Of a DNA stretch of 10,501 bases, positions 6,666 through 10,501 are shown piece after piece (positions within the stretch are counted from its first letter, which is position 1; each line of letters begins with the position of its first letter). The stretch covers positions 19,142 to 29,642 of the forward strand of contig DCWO01000124.1 in NCBI GenBank assembly GCA_002328865.1, given 5' to 3'. Origin of the DNA: Dehalococcoidia bacterium UBA2160. GTDB lineage: Bacteria > Chloroflexota > Dehalococcoidia > Lucifugimonadales > UBA1123. The translations under genes and the position numbers were made by a program. Below the pieces are notes generated by a model, which saw only the letters and a list, made by a program, of their open reading frames with translations, did not search any database and had not been told where the DNA came from.

Positions 6666-6673
6666 CTTGGCAG

Positions 6674-7624
6674 TCAGAGCTCGACGCCGACGCCTTGTAG
6701 CTTGGCTTGCTCGTAGACGTGCTTGGCGACGGCGATGTCTTCGATGGCGATGCCTTGCGACTCGAACAGCGTCACGTCGTTCGGAGACTTGCGACCGGGC
6801 GTCACGCCTCCGATGACGTCAGCCAAGCCTCGAACATGCTCCCAACGGATCACGCCCGCATCGACCGCGGAAAGGAGATCGCCGCACTCGGTCTTAGCCT
6901 GGGCGATGTCGTCGACGGCGACAACATCCGCTCGTCGCACGGCTTCGATGTCCAGCTCGCGGCGGTTCTGGCTGTTGGCTCCGGCGGCGTTTACGTGGGT
7001 TCCTGGACCGATCCATTCGCCCTGGATCACCGGTTCCGACGCGTTGGTCATGACCAGGACGATGTCCGAATCGCCCACGAACAACTCAGCGTCGCCGACA
7101 GGAACGACTTCGACGCCGAGTCGTTCGCCCATCTCCGAAGCATAGGCATCACGCCGCGCTTTCGTTGGGCTAAACACCTTGACGCGACCGACGTCTCGCA
7201 CGCCGCACACGGCCTCGAGCTGGCTTCGAGACTGATATCCCGCGCCAATAACGCCCACGGTCGAGGCGTCGTCGCGGGCCATGTGCCTGGTCGCAACGCC
7301 GCTCGCCGCGCCGGTACGGATCTGGCCCAGCGCGGACGCCTCCATGATGGCAAGGAGTTCTCCGGTCTCGGTGCTGGAGAGCTGCACGTGAAACCCTCCG
7401 CGCCTGCCTCCACCGGCTCCGTACGCCTTGAGCCCCATGACGCCCAAACCAGGCGCCGCCGCGGACATCATGTTGAACGCGCCATTTGGCAACCGAAGGC
7501 GTGTCCTCGGGACATTGGACGCCTGTCCCTCCGCCAGGGCTTTGAATCCGGCCTCCACAGTATCTATGGCGTCGCTCATGGTGAGCAGGCTTGTGACATT
7601 GTCTTCAGTCAGGTAGAGAGGCAC
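6674..7624 (-). CDS. Ornithine cyclodeaminase/mu-crystallin family protein
   Basis: A 316-residue NAD(P)-dependent enzyme of the ornithine cyclodeaminase/mu-crystallin fold. Members include ornithine cyclodeaminase, alanine dehydrogenase, ketimine reductases and siderophore-precursor synthases. The substrate region has KAYG (66-69) and LLAIMEASALGQIRTGAASG (90-109). The Rossmann motif is GVIGAGYQSRSQL (124-136), then GTHVNAAGANSQNRRELD (208-225) and ESQGIAIEDIAVAKHVYE (288-305). Length is normal for the family. The start is a GTG at 7624 with GGGAG (7634-7638) nine bases upstream, lying inside the end of thiD. Only three bases separate the thiD stop from this GTG, so the two are surely co-translated. 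Substrate cannot be assigned: the family is too broad, and a role in thiamine metabolism is not established. An imine- or keto-acid-reducing step is possible. Confidence 0.93.
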   Translation of the reverse strand: MPLYLTEDNVTSLLTMSDAIDTVEAGFKALAEGQASNVPRTRLRLPNGAFNMMSAAAPGLGVMGLKAYGAGGGRRGGFHVQLSSTETGELLAIMEASALGQIRTGAASGVATRHMARDDASTVGVIGAGYQSRSQLEAVCGVRDVGRVKVFSPTKARRDAYASEMGERLGVEVVPVGDAELFVGDSDIVLVMTNASEPVIQGEWIGPGTHVNAAGANSQNRRELDIEAVRRADVVAVDDIAQAKTECGDLLSAVDAGVIRWEHVRGLADVIGGVTPGRKSPNDVTLFESQGIAIEDIAVAKHVYEQAKLQGVGVEL

Positions 7625-7627
7625 AGG

Positions 7628-8437
7628 TTATCGCTCCCAGAATCGGTGGAAGTGGTTCAACGGACCGTGACCGCCTCCCATCGGGAAGGTAGTGCGTATT
7701 GCCTCTGTGACGTACTCCTTGGCCTGCGCCACGGCCTCGTGAACGGTGAGTCCCTTGGCCAAACCGGCCGCCACCGCCGAAGCGAACGTGCAGCCAGTGC
7801 CATGGGTGTTCTTGGTGTCGATGCGAGGTTGCGTGAACTCGGTGAAGCCGCCGTCGACATACAGAACGTCGGTCGCGGGGCCGTCGAGATGCCCGCCTTT
7901 GACGACAGCGCTCATGGCTCCCAGGTCCTCCACCAGCGCTTTGGCCGCGGCTCGCGCATCGCCGACGGTGCTGATCGGTCTTCCAGTGAGCACTTCAGCC
8001 TCCGGAGCGTTCGGAGTCACAACGAATGCGAGAGGCACGAGAACGTCTCTCAGCGTATCGACCGCCCGCTCCTGTAGCAATCTGTCGCCACCCTTGGCCA
8101 CCATGACCGGATCGACGACCAGCGGAGTCAGGTCATACTCGCGAATCTTCGCCGCAACCGCCTCGATGATCTCCGGACTCGACAGCATCCCGGTCTTGAC
8201 CGCGTCCACGCCGATGTCGCTGATTATCGCGTCGATCTGGGATTGGATGAGAGAGGTCGGCAGCTCGTGGACGTCAGTGACTCCGAGGGTGTTCTGAGCG
8301 GTGACGGCGGTGACAGCCGATGTCCCGTAAACGCCCAACGCGGCAAAGGTTTTCAGGTCGGCCTGTATACCGGCCCCTGCGCCGGAGTCGGACCCTGCGA
8401 TGGTCATCGCCCTGCTCACCGTCTGTGCGTCAGGCAT
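7628..8437 (-). CDS. thiD: Hydroxymethylpyrimidine/phosphomethylpyrimidine kinase
   Basis: A 269-residue ThiD, a ribokinase-fold cytoplasmic enzyme that phosphorylates 4-amino-5-hydroxymethyl-2-methylpyrimidine (HMP) to HMP-P and then HMP-PP, the pyrimidine half of thiamine. Diagnostic motifs are all present: IAGSDSGAGAGIQAD (13-27), AVTAQNT (44-50), KTGML (81-85), VVDPVM (107-112), TPN (141-143), VKGGH (179-183), NTHGTGCTFASA (210-221) with catalytic Cys216, and GGHGPLNHF (255-263). Length is standard. The frame could start at a TTG (8446), but GGAGG (8447-8451) abuts that codon with no spacer, while the ATG at 8437 is nine bases away; 8437 is preferred. It lies downstream of the ThiY-like gene and tenA on the same strand, consistent with pyrimidine salvage, and is followed after 3 nt by a cyclodeaminase-like gene. 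Confidence 0.96.
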   Translation of the reverse strand: MPDAQTVSRAMTIAGSDSGAGAGIQADLKTFAALGVYGTSAVTAVTAQNTLGVTDVHELPTSLIQSQIDAIISDIGVDAVKTGMLSSPEIIEAVAAKIREYDLTPLVVDPVMVAKGGDRLLQERAVDTLRDVLVPLAFVVTPNAPEAEVLTGRPISTVGDARAAAKALVEDLGAMSAVVKGGHLDGPATDVLYVDGGFTEFTQPRIDTKNTHGTGCTFASAVAAGLAKGLTVHEAVAQAKEYVTEAIRTTFPMGGGHGPLNHFHRFWER

Positions 8438-8615
8438 CGTTATCAACCTCCGTCAGCGAAGATGTCGTAGACTTGGTGAATGTGTTGGGAGCGTGCGCGG
8501 TGCGGTCTTGCTCTTGCCCAACCGAACGCGCACATTTCATCAGGAATACGACCTTGGGAGAAAGTAGCGACTTGGCGAAACAGGGCGGAGTATTCGCTAT
8601 ACCCAACACCGCCGC

Positions 8616-8759
8616 TTACTTGCGCTTCGCGTCGTCGCTGCGTTTGCGAATGATGTTGAGCAGCGTCCGAACGCCCTGACCGCTGACGCCCATTTTGCGG
8701 CGTTTTCTGCGTTTGCGCTCCCGCCGTTCGCCTTTAGTCGGCCGTTCTTGTTCTTCCAT
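8616..8759 (-). CDS. Small, very basic protein of unknown function
   Basis: A 47-residue frame beginning MEEQERPTKGERRERKRRKR and ending NIIRKRSDDAKRK. Residues 9-23 are almost all Arg, Lys or Glu, followed by a more ordinary segment KMGVSGQGVRTLLNIIRKRS (22-41) that could form a short helix. About two fifths of residues are Arg or Lys, so it probably binds nucleic acid or ribosomes; that is inference. AAGG (8767-8770) lies seven bases before the ATG, and the tenA stop is only 15 bp upstream, so it is placed like a genuine operon member. I see no signal peptide or membrane segment. It is not a ribosomal protein I recognise. The arginine-rich codons run in frame to a clean TAA. The next gene, thiD, starts 178 bp downstream. 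Confidence 0.6.
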   Translation of the reverse strand: MEEQERPTKGERRERKRRKRRKMGVSGQGVRTLLNIIRKRSDDAKRK

Positions 8760-8774
8760 CTGCGCACCTTGGCC

Positions 8775-9461
8775 TCAATCGTCGTTCCAAGCGTCGCCGT
8801 CGTAGGCCGCCTGCCAAAACAGGTCCTCGTACCTCAACGCCGTGTGGAACAGTTCGTCTATCCGATCGTGCCTCGCGCTCAGATCGGCACCGTCTAGGAA
8901 CCGACCCATCCACCCGACCAGATCGCCAAGTACATCCGGTCCATGGATGTCGATCCATTCGCGGTAGATCGGGTTCTCCGGGCGCTTGCCCTCGGTCAGC
9001 AGCCGCGTACCCCAGTCGAGATATGTTCCCTCGGTGACGTACAGGACGGTGAGCACGTCCGCGAAATCGCCCTCAAGACCCGTGCGCACCAGGAAGTCGC
9101 CAAAGCCACGGGTTGTCGGAGATGCGCTGGCCGACGAGTACTCCTCTTCTGACGCCCCGAGCTCGTCGAATGCGCGCATGAACAGGTCGTTTTCAGGGTC
9201 GAGAATTCCGGTCAGGAAGGCATGCAACCTGCTCGCCGAGTCCAGGTCCGGGGCTTTGGCCATGCCCATTGAGGTCATGCTGACGAGGTCTCGCACGAAC
9301 ACATAGTCCTGAAGGAAGTAGCGTTTGAACTTCTCCGGCGGCAGCGTGCCGTCGCCCATCTCGACGACGAACGGGTGGAAGACCATCCGGCGCCAGAGAT
9401 TTTCGTATTTGAGCTTGAGCTGCTGCGTTAGCGGCATGTTCGGCGCACCAATTGCGTACAT
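8775..9461 (-). CDS. tenA: TenA family aminopyrimidine hydrolase (thiaminase II fold), Glu-type
   Basis: A 228-residue all-helical TenA/THI-4 protein. TenA enzymes hydrolyse aminomethylpyrimidine breakdown products of thiamine to HMP. Family marks include WRRMVFHPFVVEMGDGTLPP (23-42) and KRYFLQDYVFVRDL (46-59), with the conserved Asp52 and Tyr53, then the helix VLTVLYVTEGTYLDWGTRL (136-154) and a carboxy-terminal EDLFWQAAY (212-220). The protein contains no cysteine. The family's usual catalytic Cys helix instead carries Glu144 in TEGTY, as in the TenA_E branch known from plants and some bacteria, where Glu replaces Cys. The ATG at 9461 has only a weak ribosome site; the ATG at 9437 (MPLTQQLK) fits the usual family start equally well. 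It lies downstream of the ThiY-like gene and ahead of the small basic gene and thiD. Confidence 0.93.
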   Translation of the reverse strand: MYAIGAPNMPLTQQLKLKYENLWRRMVFHPFVVEMGDGTLPPEKFKRYFLQDYVFVRDLVSMTSMGMAKAPDLDSASRLHAFLTGILDPENDLFMRAFDELGASEEEYSSASASPTTRGFGDFLVRTGLEGDFADVLTVLYVTEGTYLDWGTRLLTEGKRPENPIYREWIDIHGPDVLGDLVGWMGRFLDGADLSARHDRIDELFHTALRYEDLFWQAAYDGDAWNDD

Positions 9462-9481
9462 TGCGCTTGGCTTTTGGACGG

Positions 9482-9510
9482 GTTATGCATTTGGGCGTTC
9501 GGAGCGTGAA
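9482..9510 (-). promoter_or_regulatory. Possible weak promoter for tenA
   Basis: On the minus strand TTCACG (9505-9510) and CATAAC (9482-9487) are 17 bases apart, each matching four of six consensus positions. It sits just ahead of the tenA start at 9461 and after the repeat element, so tenA could be transcribed apart from the ThiY-like gene. Weak evidence. Confidence 0.25.
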
Positions 9511-9528
9511 TTGCGGAGCGAAGCCAGC

Positions 9529-9549
9529 GGGAGGGTTGCAAACCCTCCC
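9529..9549. repeat. Perfect 9-bp inverted repeat, possible terminator or dispersed repeat element
   Basis: GGGAGGGTT (9529-9537) and AACCCTCCC (9541-9549) are perfect inverted copies around a GCA loop. It lies 55 bp past the stop of the ThiY-like gene on the minus strand and just before the tenA promoter region. The stem is very GC-rich, but no T-run follows in either direction, so it would be a poor intrinsic terminator. The palindrome plus nearby direct copies of CGGAGCG (9500-9506, 9514-9520) looks like a dispersed intergenic repeat. Confidence 0.6.
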
Positions 9550-9557
9550 CTACCGGT

Positions 9558-9603
9558 GGTCAGCGCCGAGATTGCTCGACGGTTTCTCGACGTTGGGCTG
9601 ACC
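9558..9603 (-). other. Stem-loop directly after the ThiY-like gene
   Basis: GGTCAGC (9558-9564) pairs with GCTGACC (9597-9603), with the right arm one base from the TAA stop of the ThiY-like gene (9605-9607). The 32-base interior holds a small CGAG-ATTG-CTCG hairpin and two direct copies of CTCGACG (9575-9581, 9586-9592). Together with the next hairpin it forms a double stem-loop after the gene. It may protect the mRNA 3' end or reduce read-through into tenA. Confidence 0.45.
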
Positions 9604-9604
9604 G

Positions 9605-10501
9605 TTATTTTGCGTACTCGTTCGAGAATGCCTCCGATGACTTTAGCTCGCCGGTCAACAGGCCGGCTTCTTGCATCCACTTCACAAAACTCTCCCAGCG
9701 GGCGGAGTCTTGCTGGCCGAAGTCCGCGTCGGCAGTTTTCCAGGCGGAGACTAGAAGATCGGCGCCCGGCCGGTCGATGCCCTCGTCTATCTCGTCCTTG
9801 TTCGCCTTCACCAGGATGTCCACACCCGCCTGGGGATCGCTGATGGCGTCGGCGTAGCCTTTCTTGATAGCTCGAACGAACCTTTCGATCACCTTCGGGT
9901 TTGAATCGATCATGTCCTCGCTGGTCACGAGCACTAGCTCATAGTAGGCCGGGACGCCCCATTCGTCCATGCGCATGATGTTAACGGGATGGCCCTGGTT
10001 CTCAAGCAGGATGCTCTCATGGGTCCAGTAGGCTCCGACCACCGCGTCCACGGTCCCGCTTATCAACGATTCGGCCAAGTTGAAGCCAACGTTAACCAAC
10101 TCTACGTCCACCAGGCCCTGAGAGCCGTCGAACTTCAGCATGGTGTCGAGCAGCGGCTCATTGGTCGGAATCCCGGGATATCCGACCTTCTTGCCAACCA
10201 GATCGCCGGGACGCGTGATGCCGGACGACTCCAGCGCCATCACCGAGTTCAGCGGGTATTGCACCATCCCGACAATCGACACGACCGGGACGCCCTGGGC
10301 TCGGGCGAGCAGTACGTCCGGCTGATAGCTGATGCCAAAATCGTCCGAACCCGCGCCCACCGTCTGAAGCACGGTCGACGGGTCGACTGGCGTGTACAAC
10401 TCGACGTCGAGGTTCTCGTCTTCGAAGTAGCCTTTGTCCTGGGCGATGTACAGCCCAAGATGGTTGGCGTTCGGATACCAGTCCAACGCCAGCTTAACCG
10501 A
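9605..10501 (-). CDS. thiY: ThiY/NMT1-like ABC transporter substrate-binding protein (5' end beyond window)
   Basis: The last 298 residues of a periplasmic binding protein of the NMT1/THI5-like family. Its start and any signal peptide lie beyond the right edge. It opens SVKLALDWYPNANHLGLYIA and continues GYFEDENLDVELYTP, the usual first strand and helix of this family. It then has a DDFGISYQPDVLLARAQGVP stretch and GDLVGKKVGYPG. In ThiXYZ transporters, ThiY binds N-formyl-4-amino-5-aminomethyl-2-methylpyrimidine, a thiamine breakdown product, for import. The tenA and thiD genes downstream on the same strand favour this substrate over the alkanesulfonates or nitrate bound by other members of the fold. 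The in-frame TTG at 10486 falls inside the first beta strand and is not the start. The permease and ATPase genes are not in the window and may lie upstream. Assignment as ThiY rather than another pyrimidine or amine binder rests partly on context. Confidence 0.9.
   Translation of the reverse strand, partial: SVKLALDWYPNANHLGLYIAQDKGYFEDENLDVELYTPVDPSTVLQTVGAGSDDFGISYQPDVLLARAQGVPVVSIVGMVQYPLNSVMALESSGITRPGDLVGKKVGYPGIPTNEPLLDTMLKFDGSQGLVDVELVNVGFNLAESLISGTVDAVVGAYWTHESILLENQGHPVNIMRMDEWGVPAYYELVLVTSEDMIDSNPKVIERFVRAIKKGYADAISDPQAGVDILVKANKDEIDEGIDRPGADLLVSAWKTADADFGQQDSARWESFVKWMQEAGLLTGELKSSEAFSNEYAK

Larger units (their letters stand above)
6404..6673. other. Gap between the pspA unit and the thiamine block
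   Basis: This 270-bp stretch should hold the promoter of the minus-strand membrane-protein/pspA unit, but no good -35/-10 pair is visible. It contains an inverted repeat GATGGT-ACGC-ACCATC (6525-6540), about 120 bp before the start at 6403, which could be an operator. It also contains a plus-strand ribosome site and start codon leading to a ten-codon frame (listed separately). No T-rich terminator is seen after the gene that ends at 6674. Confidence 0.5.

Noticed and set aside
6707..8077. Long plus-strand open frame of 456 codons
   Set aside because: It runs antisense across the cyclodeaminase-like gene and thiD, both unmistakable by motif. The translation is rich in His, Arg and Asp, as expected of a shadow frame.
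8430..8540. 36-codon minus-strand frame overlapping the thiD start (MKCARSVGQEQD...)
   Set aside because: It has a weak ribosome site, low complexity and no family resemblance; it is probably chance in the gap before thiD.
8438..8615. Possible TPP riboswitch upstream of thiD
   Set aside because: The conserved CTGAGA and downstream thi-box sequence patterns are not visible here or before tenA; a riboswitch, if any, would lie beyond the right edge before the ThiY-like gene.
1..10501. CRISPR arrays, tRNA or rRNA genes, transposases, prophage genes
   Set aside because: I looked for regularly spaced repeats, cloverleaf-like segments, rRNA motifs and transposase motifs on both strands and found none.

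Overview
The window is about 10.5 kb of moderately high-GC bacterial DNA, densely packed with genes. The mix is a RACo-type (2Fe-2S plus ASKHA) activator, a TenA with Glu in place of the usual Cys, a ThiY-like binding protein, PspA and an Lrp/AsnC regulator. It suggests a heterotrophic, environmental bacterium, possibly a marine Chloroflexota (SAR202 or Dehalococcoidia-like). That placement is inference from gene content only; no rRNA or other phylogenetic marker is present.

Layout, left to right. (1) 1-339, minus: an Lrp/AsnC regulator, cut by the window edge, behind a near-consensus sigma-70 promoter. (2) 340-1091: a long, relatively AT-rich gap holding one doubtful small ORF. (3) 1092-4325, plus: an SRPBCC protein, a corrinoid-activator-like ferredoxin/ATPase, and a D-2-hydroxyacid dehydrogenase with its own strong ribosome site. 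(4) 4336-6403, minus and convergent with block 3: two collinear paralogous six-helix membrane proteins followed by a PspA/IM30 protein. (5) 6404-6673: a gap with a short reading frame that has a strong ribosome site but stops after ten codons. (6) 6674-10501, minus: a thiamine pyrimidine salvage block in transcription order: ThiY-like periplasmic binding protein (start off the right edge), TenA, a 47-residue very basic protein, ThiD, and an ornithine cyclodeaminase/mu-crystallin family enzyme only 3 nt after ThiD.

How the genes may work together. ThiY would capture a thiamine-derived aminopyrimidine, TenA would convert it to hydroxymethylpyrimidine (HMP), and ThiD would phosphorylate HMP to HMP-PP for thiamine phosphate synthesis. 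The cyclodeaminase-like enzyme and the small basic protein have no assigned place in this path. The PspA block looks like a self-contained envelope-stress unit in which two sensor-like membrane proteins replace PspB/PspC. The RACo-like protein implies a corrinoid methyltransferase system elsewhere in the genome.

No rRNA, tRNA, CRISPR array, transposase or TPP riboswitch was seen. The most unusual items are the PspA block with twin membrane proteins, the dehydrogenase lacking its catalytic glutamate, the small basic protein inside the thiamine block, and the paired inverted repeats after thiY.
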